From NCBI GenBank assembly GCA_965243715.1, contig CBDEVU010000006.1, positions 124,001 to 188,000 on the forward strand: 64,000 nucleotides of DNA. The letters are read 5' to 3'. This document shows positions 44,394 to 52,427 of this stretch, in pieces (the stretch's first letter is position 1; each line of letters opens with the position of its first letter). The notes below the pieces were generated by a model, which worked only from the letters and a program-made list of their open reading frames with translations, ran no database searches and was not told where the DNA came from. This stretch comes from UBA11606 sp965243715 (GTDB lineage: Bacteria > Actinomycetota > Acidimicrobiia > Acidimicrobiales > Aldehydirespiratoraceae). The translations under genes and the position numbers were made by a program.

Positions 44394-45416
44394 CTAGTCG
44401 CTCGCAGTTCGGATCAAGCCAGCCGGGGTGACAACCACCTTGCGCACGGGTGCCCGTTTGGCGAAACCACTCGCCCCGAGTCGGGGTCCGTTTTTGCCGG
44501 ACGAGTCGTACGCCGGGACAACGTTGAACCGTGAGCTTTCTCCGTCAAGGCTTTTTACCGTGAAGACTTCCTGTTCGCCCGTGTCTGGATTGCGGAGTTG
44601 GAGCATCTCTCCGATACTGACGGTGAACTCAATGTCCTCGTTAGGTTTCAGGAAAGTCTCCGCCCACTCACGTGGTAGTTGCTGGCGTTGTCGGAAGGCA
44701 TCGAGTTTGGTGATGATCTTGATGCGTAGCTTTCCTGTGATGCGGTTCTTGAAAAGGATGCCGACCTGATTGCCGGCCGGGGTATGGCTTGTCTTGGGTT
44801 CTGTGTCGGGTTTGAGAACGATGTTGGATGGAAAATTGGCGTGGCAACGCACCGAGCGGATCTCGGTACCGTCGGGCATGGTGGGCCAGGCGTTTGGGTC
44901 GAACTTGACCTTGGCTGCATTCGGATCCTGCTCGCGTCGGCGAAGGTCAGCAACGAGTGCCTGCTTGACCGCCTCGTCTGCGACCTGCCGCATCTGGTTC
45001 CTTGTCAGCCCGGCAGAGAGGTCGCGGCGGCGTGCATAGAGCGTGTCGTTGTCTGGGTCGCTGATCTTTCCGTAAAGGGTGTCCTCGACGAACTGGCCGC
45101 TTACTTTGCGTTTGGGTTTGTGTGACACCACTGCGTCGTCGTAGGCGGCCTGAATCTCGTCTCGAGCGCCGGGCCACGGTTCCCATCCGCCGTAGGCATC
45201 GCCGTCGACCGTTGCACCCGCCACTTGTTGTTTGTAGCGGCGGGCGAGACTCATGGCGATTGACGGCGTGGTCAAGGCGACCATGGCGGCATCTTGGCCG
45301 TGGCGGCGGTGATCGTCGTCATTTTTATTGAGGCCCATCCGGTAACGCATGTGTGCGGTTAGTCGACCCCGGCTGACCTTCGGGGGTGATGTTGAGCAGT
45401 TCCTTGACGTAGTCAC
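44394..45416 (-). CDS. cas9: Cas9 C-terminal part (RuvC-III and PAM-interacting domains)
   Basis: 340 codons from the GTG at 45416. From codon 18 (RLTAHMRYRMGL) it is clearly Cas9. The third RuvC motif is DHRRHGQDAAMVAL, with the catalytic His and Asp kept (an Arg stands where the first His of His-His usually is). The rest is the wedge and PAM-interacting region (AGNQVGILFKNRITGKLRIK; FKNRITGK-type strand, GEMLQLRNPDTGEQEVF). The first 17 codons are out-of-frame sequence. The missing link, about 31 residues ending ...LLNITPEGQPG, is in the third frame between 45461 and 45367. GTGA overlap with the upstream part would allow coupled re-initiation. Confidence 0.9.
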   Translation of the reverse strand: MTTSRNCSTSPPKVSRGRLTAHMRYRMGLNKNDDDHRRHGQDAAMVALTTPSIAMSLARRYKQQVAGATVDGDAYGGWEPWPGARDEIQAAYDDAVVSHKPKRKVSGQFVEDTLYGKISDPDNDTLYARRRDLSAGLTRNQMRQVADEAVKQALVADLRRREQDPNAAKVKFDPNAWPTMPDGTEIRSVRCHANFPSNIVLKPDTEPKTSHTPAGNQVGILFKNRITGKLRIKIITKLDAFRQRQQLPREWAETFLKPNEDIEFTVSIGEMLQLRNPDTGEQEVFTVKSLDGESSRFNVVPAYDSSGKNGPRLGASGFAKRAPVRKVVVTPAGLIRTASD

Positions 45417-47374
45417 GAGCGACCGCGTTGATGTAACCGGTGGCGACCAGCAACGACGACGGGATCGTGGTCGTCGAGCACATGTTCTAGCTTGAGGTTT
45501 TTGATCAGGCCCCGCGGGAGATTTTTCTTTTCGGCTCGGGTAACGATCTCATCAACTTTGGCTTGGCCACCCCACTCGTAAATGGTCCGGTCGCCTTTGG
45601 CCTGGTTTTCGCCTGCGTACACCAGAGCCACATTGAGGAACGAATCGTTGAGGGTGCGGGCTCGGGGCAGGATGTGATCGATCTGCGTCTGAGCACCATT
45701 AAGAGCCGCCTGAACAGTGATTGGTTTCCCGCTGTAAAGGCAAGCTTCCTTTTGATTTTTCAACAGCCGGAGTCGGCGTTGAGCATCTCTGCTGTTACCC
45801 GACCCAGGTTGAAACTCCTCGATCTGCTTGACAGCGTCGGCGCGTTCTTTCTCCTGAAGGCGCTGTCGCTTGGAAGTTTCTTCTCGTTGCCGGTAGTTGG
45901 CACGCACGTCGCGGCTGAGCTCAATCCTGACCGCGTCAAACAATTCGGGGGTGTCTTGTCGGCCGTATTCGTTCGCGACCGCCTGCACCACCTTCTTGAC
46001 CTGGGCAAGAGCGGTCTTGACCAGCGGATTGGTGATGTCCTCAAGGCTGAGCGGTTTGTCGGCACGGGCCTGCTCAGGAGTCTTGAACCCAGCGGCTTCG
46101 ATCGCATCACGTTCGGTTTCTGCGCCGGGCAGATGTTTGAGCAGTGTCCGCAACGTTTGGCGGCTGTAATTGGAACGGCCCGTCGGGAAACGAACCTTAA
46201 GCGCATCTTCTGCTTCGGTGTCGGTCAGGCCAAACCGTTTGTCGAGTTGACGTGACACCTCGACACTGGAGCCTTGGCCCAACAGCACGCAGACCAACTG
46301 ATCCTTGTCAAATTCGGCCATCTGTTGGTAAGTGTCGCCAAGGACCTTCGTAAGAGCCGTATCGGTTTCGTGACCAGCTAGATGCTTTTTCTTGCCGTCA
46401 TCGAAGTTGATTGGTTCATCGGGAGCAAGGCCAATCACTTTGCGTAGCGATTTGAACGTGATCGTTTTTTGGGTGGAAAGTTTGTCGTACAGGCGCTGCC
46501 GTTGTTGATCATTGAGCGTCATGCCATCAACGCCGACACGTAGATCCACAATCGTTTTCCAGATTTTGTAAGTCTGCGATGCTCTCTCTGCGCGTGCGGC
46601 TCGGGGTTGGCCGCGCTTGGGGTTCAGACTGCACGAACCGATCGTCGACTCATGCCAGTAGACGGCGCGTTGAAAGAACAGCAGTCCGTGCAGGCCGAAC
46701 TCTTCGACAATGGACGCATCGGGTCTACTAAGAAAGTCCTTCCGCTTGATGGGCCGCACAGGGTACTCAAGTCGGCCCCGGTGCCCGAATATCACGTCAT
46801 TGCTCAACACGCCGTGATGAGCGCTCTGGCTCTTGAGAAACTCAATGACTTGCTGCTCTTGGCCAACAACAACGCGCTCACCAGTAGAAGTGCTGAACTG
46901 GCTTAGTCGATACGGCTTGTCGTCCTCTGCCTCGTCTTCGTCGAGAGTGGTGCTGCCCCCCGTTCGAAGCGATAAAAAACCGCGTCGGGTCGAATACCAG
47001 TACAAGACGCGACCGATCTCTCGTAGCGTCAACGCTTCACCATTAGCAGATCGTTCGAGTAGCGCCGCTGGATCTAACAGCATCAAGTCGTCGAACTCCG
47101 TAGGCTCAGCCGGCAACAAGCCGAGACGAGCGAACTCCTGACGGATTAGCGACTTACGTTTCGCACGGCGTTGAACCTGGCGCCGCATCGTTCGCTTCTG
47201 ACGGCGCTCGGCAGCCTTGGTCGTCAGCGCCGCCCCGGACCGTTCAGCCCCCTCGGGGAACACCCGCGAACCGAGCGCCAGCACGGAACCGACCTCATCA
47301 TCTTGATCGGGCACGTCAATGACGGCCCAGCCTACTGAATTCGTACCTATATCAAGACCGAGTGTTCGCTTCAT
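45413..47374 (-). CDS. cas9: Cas9 N-terminal part (RuvC-I, bridge helix, REC, RuvC-II, HNH)
   Basis: 653 codons. RuvC-I LGLDIGTNSVGWAVID holds Asp8; an arginine-rich bridge helix follows (RRQKRTMRRQVQRRAKRK); RuvC-II RIELSRDVR has Glu485; the HNH domain has the catalytic pair Asp566-His567 in QTQIDHILPRARTLNDSF and the later NQAKGDRT. Residues after Asp-Pro638 are out of frame. Removing one C near 45461-45463 and one G (plus-strand cccc at 45367-45370) restores a single Cas9 of about 992 residues, a normal type II-C size. A good Shine-Dalgarno (AGGAGAG) precedes the ATG at 47374. It either is a recent pseudogene, a split enzyme or an assembly error. Confidence 0.93.
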   Translation of the reverse strand: MKRTLGLDIGTNSVGWAVIDVPDQDDEVGSVLALGSRVFPEGAERSGAALTTKAAERRQKRTMRRQVQRRAKRKSLIRQEFARLGLLPAEPTEFDDLMLLDPAALLERSANGEALTLREIGRVLYWYSTRRGFLSLRTGGSTTLDEDEAEDDKPYRLSQFSTSTGERVVVGQEQQVIEFLKSQSAHHGVLSNDVIFGHRGRLEYPVRPIKRKDFLSRPDASIVEEFGLHGLLFFQRAVYWHESTIGSCSLNPKRGQPRAARAERASQTYKIWKTIVDLRVGVDGMTLNDQQRQRLYDKLSTQKTITFKSLRKVIGLAPDEPINFDDGKKKHLAGHETDTALTKVLGDTYQQMAEFDKDQLVCVLLGQGSSVEVSRQLDKRFGLTDTEAEDALKVRFPTGRSNYSRQTLRTLLKHLPGAETERDAIEAAGFKTPEQARADKPLSLEDITNPLVKTALAQVKKVVQAVANEYGRQDTPELFDAVRIELSRDVRANYRQREETSKRQRLQEKERADAVKQIEEFQPGSGNSRDAQRRLRLLKNQKEACLYSGKPITVQAALNGAQTQIDHILPRARTLNDSFLNVALVYAGENQAKGDRTIYEWGGQAKVDEIVTRAEKKNLPRGLIKNLKLEHVLDDHDPVVVAGRHRLHQRGRS

Positions 47375-47433
47375 CTAACTCTCCTAAACAATTCCCAACG
47401 CACACGGAACTCTAGCTAGGAGGTGTGACAGGG

Positions 47434-47543
47434 ACAAAAAAAGTGCCACCCCGAAGGATGGCACTTTTGCCGGGTTGCCCCATGGAGCAGAGCCCGCGAA
47501 TTGAAATCTTGTCAAATGCAGATACCAATTCGGATTCAGCTAT
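47434..47543 (-). ncRNA. tracrRNA
   Basis: The anti-repeat occupies plus-strand 47511-47548, aligned to all 36 repeat positions with a 2-nt bulge: by hand 26 Watson-Crick pairs, 7 G.U pairs and 3 mismatches. The seven differences that become G.U pairs do so only if tracrRNA is on the minus strand and crRNA on the plus strand, which fixes both directions. A tail follows with GGGCTCTGC, a small stem (TGCTC / GGGCA) and a strong terminator hairpin. The predicted start is near 47543, giving about 110 nt. It lies just upstream of cas9 on the same strand. Confidence 0.88.
47436..47468 (-). terminator. tracrRNA intrinsic terminator
   Basis: On the minus strand AAAAGTGCCA pairs with TGGCACTTTT around a TCC-TTCG-GGG inner stem with a stable UUCG loop, followed by a T-run (seven Ts including the stem end). 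It ends the tracrRNA and separates it from cas9, which starts 62 nt further on. Confidence 0.9.
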
Positions 47544-47549
47544 AACGTC

Positions 47550-47578
47550 ATTATAACGGTGGCTGATAACGAATGCAA
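47550..47578 (-). promoter_or_regulatory. tracrRNA promoter
   Basis: On the minus strand TTGCAT (47578-47573) and a perfect TATAAT (47555-47550) are 17 bp apart. Initiation about 7 nt downstream places the first base at the 5' end of the anti-repeat. The promoter overlaps the upstream open frame of the divergent kinase gene, which argues that the kinase starts further downstream. Confidence 0.8.
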
Positions 47579-47729
47579 CACCGAGTCTCAGCGCCGGACA
47601 TTCTGCGTTAGCGACCACGCACTCTACGACGAAGCCCGACCGCCGAGTGGTTGGGATTCAGCGTACTATTGTGGATCCTATGAGCCGACTCTTCCTGCCG
47701 TCCATGGGCGGGAGTTCCCGACACTTATC

Positions 47730-48746
47730 GTGCTAGACATTGAACAGCACGATCAGTTGGCCGTCTACCTGCGGGGGACAGGGCTTATCGAGGAAACGGA
47801 GAACCCTCGCTGCGAAACGTTGCCCGGCGGTGTCTCGTGTCGCACGGTGCTTGTTGAGCGAGAGAATGGCGACGACATCGTCGTGAAACAGGCGCTGGAG
47901 TTTCTGCGGGTGGCCGAAATCTGGCGCGGGGACCCGACCCGAAGTGAGCGAGAAGCCGAAGCAACGCGCGCCCTCAACGAACTGCTCGAAGCACATCAGG
48001 TTCCGCGACTTCTCTTCGAGGACCGCACCGAGCACGTGATTGCCATGACAGCGGTTCCCCCGCCGCACGAGAACTGGAAGACAGTACTGCTGCGAGGAGA
48101 GAAGCGCGATCGAGATATCGTCGACTTCGCCCAAATCTTGGGGACGATCCACCGTGGCGCCTACCTAAAACGCGACATCATGGCGCCACGCTTTACCGAT
48201 CGTTCGCATTTCGAGACGCTCCGAATCGATCCCTACTACCGCTTCGCCGCCGAGAGCGTTCCGGTCGTCGCCCCCTGGTTTCAGTCGCTGATTGAGGAGA
48301 CCGAACAGGTGCTGCTAACCCTAGTTCACGGCGATTTCAGTCCCAAGAACATCCTCCTCGGCGAAAGCGGATGTGTCCTGCTGGACCACGAGGTCGCGCA
48401 CTGGGGCGACCCGGCGTTCGACATTGGATTCGCCACCGCGCACTTCCTCGCCAAGGCCAATCATCTCCCCGATCAGCGCGAGGATTTCGGCGATGCCGCT
48501 CGCCTGTTCTGGATGACTTACTGCGAGATCATAGATGACTTACCGTGGTTTCCGGCCCTGTCGGCTCGAGCTGTCCGCCACTCGATCGGCTGCGTCCTCG
48601 CTCGGGTATGCGGAAAGTCACCGCTCGAGTACCTGAGCAGCCTCGAACGTGAACGGCAGCGATCCGTAGCGCTGTCCCTAGCCGCCGATGAACCCTCATC
48701 CTTCAATGATCTCGTCACCCGCTTCCTGCAAGGAATCTCCCGATGA
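47730..48746 (+). CDS. APH-fold phosphotransferase (kinase)
   Basis: About 338 residues of the aminoglycoside-phosphotransferase/methylthioribose-kinase fold. The catalytic loop is LVHGDFSPKNILL, the metal Asp is in VLLDHEVAHWGDPAFDIGF, and the N-lobe has VLVERENGDDIVVKQAL with the ATP-binding Lys. The frame is open from a GTG at 47559, but that part overlaps the tracrRNA promoter and lacks family features; GTG at 47730 is preferred. Its stop overlaps the enolase-like gene by 4 nt, so the two probably make and then transform a phosphorylated substrate. Substrate unknown. Confidence 0.8.
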   Translation: MLDIEQHDQLAVYLRGTGLIEETENPRCETLPGGVSCRTVLVERENGDDIVVKQALEFLRVAEIWRGDPTRSEREAEATRALNELLEAHQVPRLLFEDRTEHVIAMTAVPPPHENWKTVLLRGEKRDRDIVDFAQILGTIHRGAYLKRDIMAPRFTDRSHFETLRIDPYYRFAAESVPVVAPWFQSLIEETEQVLLTLVHGDFSPKNILLGESGCVLLDHEVAHWGDPAFDIGFATAHFLAKANHLPDQREDFGDAARLFWMTYCEIIDDLPWFPALSARAVRHSIGCVLARVCGKSPLEYLSSLERERQRSVALSLAADEPSSFNDLVTRFLQGISR

Positions 48747-50044
48747 CCTTCACCGTTCTTGGCCTCCAGGCCCTCGAAGTGCTGGATAGTCGGGGTCGGC
48801 CCACCGTTCGAGCCTTCTGCTGTATAGATGGCGTCAAGGCGTGGGCGACTACTCCTTCGGGTGCTTCGACGGGGAGCCATGAAGCTTGGGAACGACGAGA
48901 TAACGACCCGGCTCGGTACGCCGGGTGGGGCTGCCAGCAGGCAGTGTCGGCGGTCAACGACGAGATTGCTGAACTGGTGGTGGGACGGAGCTTTGTTGAC
49001 CAGCGCGAGTTCGACGAGGCGATCTGCCACCTCGACGGAACCCCCAACCTTGAGCGACTCGGTGCCAATGCCACCCTGGCGACATCGTTGGCGACCGCGG
49101 TCGCGGTGGCTGGGGCTCAGCGGATGGAGCTCCACGACTACTTTGCGTCCCTGCCCCGACTAGAGCACGCTCAGCCCCAACAGTCTCAGCCCAAACAGTC
49201 TCAGCCTAAGCACGCTCAGCCTAGACAGCCCCGACCGATGGTGAACTTGTTCAGCGGTGGCCGTCACGCGGGCGGTCAGGTAGCCGTTCAGGACCTGCTA
49301 ATTGTCTCCATGGCGGACGAAATCGGCGAGCAACTCCACCAGATTGAGCGGGTCTATGCTGCAGCAACCCAGCTAGTTAGCCAGAAATACGGGATGCGAG
49401 AACTCACCGCCGACGAGGGCGGCCTCGCCCCCGACTTCGAAAAGTGCGAAGACCTGTTCCTCGACGCGGCCGGTGCGGTCGAAGCGGCGGGCCTCTCCCT
49501 CGGTAGCGACATCACGTTCGCGGTCGATGTGGCGGCCAGCGAGTTCTTCACCGCTGACCGCTACCACATAGACGGCCAGCATTTGAGCGGTGATGAACTC
49601 TCCGCGGTAATTTCTCGATGGTGCGACCGCTACCCAATCGTGAGCATCGAAGATGGCTTGGCCGAAGACGACTGGTCGGGATGGACCAAGTTGCGAACCC
49701 GTCTCCCTGCCGATGTCGTGGTAATTGGCGATGATCTACTCTGTACGAACGTGACTCGGGTGAATCGAGCAGCGATCGAGAAGGCGGCCAACGGACTGCT
49801 GCTCAAGGTCAACCAGGCTGGGACGCTGTCGTTGGCGGTCGACGCCCTAGACGCGGCTCGCCAGGCTGGTTGGTCGATCACCGTCAGCGCCCGAAGCGGG
49901 GAGACCGAAGACCGCTGGCTCGCCGATGCCGCCGTGGGCTGGGAGGCCGATTTCATCAAGGTAGGATCGGTGCGTCAGTCCGAGCGGCTCGCCAAGTACA
50001 ACCGACTGCTCGAGATCGCGGCGGGAATCACCACCTATGTCTGA
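48743..50044 (+). CDS. Enolase-family paralogue with altered active site
   Basis: 433 residues. The fold and most ligands of enolase are present: VLDSRGRPTVRAF, TPSGASTG, ADEGGLAPDF (Glu), FAVDVAASEFF (Asp), VSIEDGLAEDDW (Glu), VIGDDLLCTN (Asp), LLLKVNQAGTLS (catalytic Lys) and FIKVGS (Lys). But the loop that normally reads Ser-His-Arg-Ser-Gly-Glu is Ser-Ala-Arg-Ser-Gly-Glu (SARSGETED), so the active-site His is Ala, and the Gln-Glu of the flexible loop is Gln-Asp (VAVQDLLI). A Gln/Pro-rich 15-bp repeat interrupts residues 141-163. Likely not a glycolytic enolase; it is coupled to the kinase just upstream. Confidence 0.82.
   Translation: MTFTVLGLQALEVLDSRGRPTVRAFCCIDGVKAWATTPSGASTGSHEAWERRDNDPARYAGWGCQQAVSAVNDEIAELVVGRSFVDQREFDEAICHLDGTPNLERLGANATLATSLATAVAVAGAQRMELHDYFASLPRLEHAQPQQSQPKQSQPKHAQPRQPRPMVNLFSGGRHAGGQVAVQDLLIVSMADEIGEQLHQIERVYAAATQLVSQKYGMRELTADEGGLAPDFEKCEDLFLDAAGAVEAAGLSLGSDITFAVDVAASEFFTADRYHIDGQHLSGDELSAVISRWCDRYPIVSIEDGLAEDDWSGWTKLRTRLPADVVVIGDDLLCTNVTRVNRAAIEKAANGLLLKVNQAGTLSLAVDALDAARQAGWSITVSARSGETEDRWLADAAVGWEADFIKVGSVRQSERLAKYNRLLEIAAGITTYV
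49163..49231 (+). repeat. 15-bp tandem repeat, about 4.6 units, in the enolase-like gene
   Basis: Degenerate units such as CAGCCCAAACAGTCT and CAGCCTAAGCACGCT encode Gln-Pro-Lys-Gln-Ser-type pentapeptides between the N-terminal and barrel domains of the enolase-like protein. The insert has no counterpart in ordinary enolases. Confidence 0.88.
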
Positions 50045-50050
50045 CTTGGC

Positions 50051-51268
50051 ATGAAAGAGCGCCAAAACCGCGGGGTCGAGATAGAGATCCTCGAGAACCA
50101 ACCCGTTCAAGGCGATTTCGTAGCCGCGTCGACCGTGAAACCCCGCGGGCACCGACCCGGCCGGGCGCGCCTAGTCGTTGCCCTAGTGGGGGTGACCGCG
50201 TTGGCCTTTACGGTGGCGAATCTGACGGGGCGAGGAGGCGAGGTTCCAGTTACCGACGCTAGCCCAGACCTTCCCGTGATCCCTGAGCCGCGACCTGCTC
50301 CTGTGACCGAGATCGGCCGTGAGTCGGGCTATGTATTTCCCGGCATCGCCCCTGACGGAGAGTCGTCCAACCCCTATCCCATTCCGGGCGGGGTGGGCGG
50401 TGAGAAACTGTTCGCCCTAGCCGATCCTGAGTTGTTCATCGTGTTTGACCTCGAAACTGGGAGCTCTGAGAAGATCGTTACTCCCGAACCGATGGTGGGG
50501 GAGACGCCGGTCGTCGTAAACGGCACACTTGTGGCCATCGGGGAGACCGGCGCGTGGCTCCTCAGGCTTGGCGCCGAGTGGTCGTTGCTTGGTCGGGCGG
50601 ATCAGGTCCGACCCTCGTCGTTGCCCGGCCGGGTCTGGCTGAGGGTGACCGAACCGGAAGGCAGCCCGAGCGAGTTTCGCTGGCGAGAGGTTGACTTAGA
50701 CGGCGTCGAATATCGTTCGCAGCAGCGCAACGCCGAGTTGCAGTTCGCGACGCCGGAGTTGGTGTGGGGCATGGTGGGCGACATCTTCCGCTTCACCGAG
50801 GATCCCGTCGTGGCGTGGGAACTCATCTCGCCGCGGGCCTATCCATCGGCGATCGGACTCAACGATCTTGTCAGCCGAGAATGCAACATGTCGCTGGAGT
50901 GTCGACGCCAGTGGTACGACGCAACGACTGGGGAGGAGCGGCCCCCGATTTTCGCCGACTTGGCCATCAACATCGATGTCCGATTCGGGGCTCTGCTCTC
51001 CAACGACGGACGTTTCGTAGCCCAAGAGGCTCCCGACGGTGGGGTGGAGATCTACCGGGTTGCCAACCGCATCGCGCTTGTCAATGACTGCCTTTGGGGC
51101 CAGGGCATGGCGTGGACGGCGAACTCTGCGATCCTGGCATGCGAAACGACCCTCGGAATCATGCTCTATGACCTAGCCGCGGGATCGGTCCTCGGCCTAG
51201 CAATACCCAACGACACCAACGCAGGTGCCTTTACCATTGGTGCAACCGAGGCTAGTGACCTTGCGTAA
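50051..51268 (+). CDS. Membrane-anchored hypothetical protein, beta-propeller-like
   Basis: 405 residues. A charged N-terminus and one membrane helix (LVVALVGVTALAFTVANL, about residues 37-54) precede a Pro-rich linker and a large outer domain. That domain has repeating strands with ELFIVFDLETGSSEKIV, VVVNGTLVAIGETGAWLLRLG and similar, which resemble a beta-propeller, but no family is recognised. It follows the enolase-like gene by 6 nt and ends 17 bp into the convergent oxidase gene. Function unknown. Confidence 0.65.
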   Translation: MKERQNRGVEIEILENQPVQGDFVAASTVKPRGHRPGRARLVVALVGVTALAFTVANLTGRGGEVPVTDASPDLPVIPEPRPAPVTEIGRESGYVFPGIAPDGESSNPYPIPGGVGGEKLFALADPELFIVFDLETGSSEKIVTPEPMVGETPVVVNGTLVAIGETGAWLLRLGAEWSLLGRADQVRPSSLPGRVWLRVTEPEGSPSEFRWREVDLDGVEYRSQQRNAELQFATPELVWGMVGDIFRFTEDPVVAWELISPRAYPSAIGLNDLVSRECNMSLECRRQWYDATTGEERPPIFADLAINIDVRFGALLSNDGRFVAQEAPDGGVEIYRVANRIALVNDCLWGQGMAWTANSAILACETTLGIMLYDLAAGSVLGLAIPNDTNAGAFTIGATEASDLA

Positions 51269-52418
51269 GCGGCCCGTCGAGGCTCCAACGATCAGCGGCG
51301 AGGTCCTGTTCGGTGAGGCCAAGGCGGGTAAGCGAAGCAGGGAGTGAGGCGTTCATAATTAGGCTGGTTGCTGCTTGGGCCATCCCGTCGGAGGTGTGGA
51401 TCCCGTAGCCGCCCTGGCCGACCAGCCAGAAAAAGCCGGGTGCGTCAGGAGCAAAGCCGACCACCGGGGTGCGATCGGCGGTGAAGGTTCGCAGGCCCGC
51501 CCAAGTCGAACGAACGTGGCGGACTTCGAGGGTGGTCCACTCGGCGAGGGTTTGGAGCCCCCGCGCCACGTCGAGTTCCTCTGCTTTAGCGTCACCCGGA
51601 GGCGAAGTAGTCTCGTCGGCGGGGGAGACCATGAGGCCCCCGGGTTCGGGTTTGCAGTAGCCCACCATAGGTCCGTGATCCGGTTCAAACGAGCACAATG
51701 GCCACCGGTTGATGTTGCCACAAGTGGCGGGAACGGCAGCGATCGCGATAGTGCGGCGGAGGGGAAATAGACCAACCGGGCTAACCCCGGCGAGCGAGGC
51801 AACCTGATCCCCCCAAGCCCCAGCGGCGTTGATGACCACCGCGGTTTCGATCGTTTCTGACGGAGTTGTCACCGCCCAACCTGCTCCCGAGGGTGTGAGG
51901 CGAACGACCGGGCTCGAGGCTGCGATCTGGCCGCCCGTGCCGCGGAACCAGCGGACATAGATCTGATGCAGGTTCGCTACGTCGATATCCATACCCAACG
52001 GTTCGTATAGAGCGCCCGCGGTTCGGTCACGCAGAATCGGTAGTAGTCGGCGGGCCTCACCGCCGTCGATGAACTCGGTCGTTGGCACGAGCGCTCGGGC
52101 CTGCACAACCTCCTCGCGTAATTGTTCGGCGCGGGCTTCACCACCGGCTTTCATCATTGGACGGGGGCCGAGGACGGTACCGTCGGAATACTCCTCTGGT
52201 GGAGTTTCTAGGAACGGGCGGCTAGCCACCGTTAGTCGGCGCACGTGGTCATTGCCGTAGTTCTCGAGAAACTGCGCGGCGGAACGTCCCGTGGTGTGAT
52301 AGGCCAGCGTCGCTTCCGCCTCGAGCAACCGCACGCTGAGTCCCGCTGCGCTGAGGCGGGCTCCCGCGCTCACTCCGGCGATTCCCCCACCGATGACGAT
52401 TACATCAACAGCGGACAT
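51252..52418 (-). CDS. FAD-dependent oxidoreductase (DadA/glycine oxidase-like)
   Basis: 388 residues. The N-terminal dinucleotide motif is VIVIGGGIAGVSAGARLSAAG with the following Glu (LLEAEA); the C-terminal motif GFAPDAPGFFWLVGQGGYGIHTSDGM closes the FAD site, as in D-amino-acid dehydrogenases and sarcosine/glycine oxidases. It oxidises an amine or amino acid; substrate unknown. It lies 9 nt downstream of selD on the same strand, so they are probably cotranscribed. Confidence 0.87.
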   Translation of the reverse strand: MSAVDVIVIGGGIAGVSAGARLSAAGLSVRLLEAEATLAYHTTGRSAAQFLENYGNDHVRRLTVASRPFLETPPEEYSDGTVLGPRPMMKAGGEARAEQLREEVVQARALVPTTEFIDGGEARRLLPILRDRTAGALYEPLGMDIDVANLHQIYVRWFRGTGGQIAASSPVVRLTPSGAGWAVTTPSETIETAVVINAAGAWGDQVASLAGVSPVGLFPLRRTIAIAAVPATCGNINRWPLCSFEPDHGPMVGYCKPEPGGLMVSPADETTSPPGDAKAEELDVARGLQTLAEWTTLEVRHVRSTWAGLRTFTADRTPVVGFAPDAPGFFWLVGQGGYGIHTSDGMAQAATSLIMNASLPASLTRLGLTEQDLAADRWSLDGPLTQGH

Positions 52419-52427
52419 TAACGGGGG

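Noticed and set aside
47511..47600. tracrRNA on the plus strand
   Set aside because: In that orientation the seven wobble-type changes become A-C mismatches and there is no terminator; the minus-strand reading has promoter, pairing and terminator.
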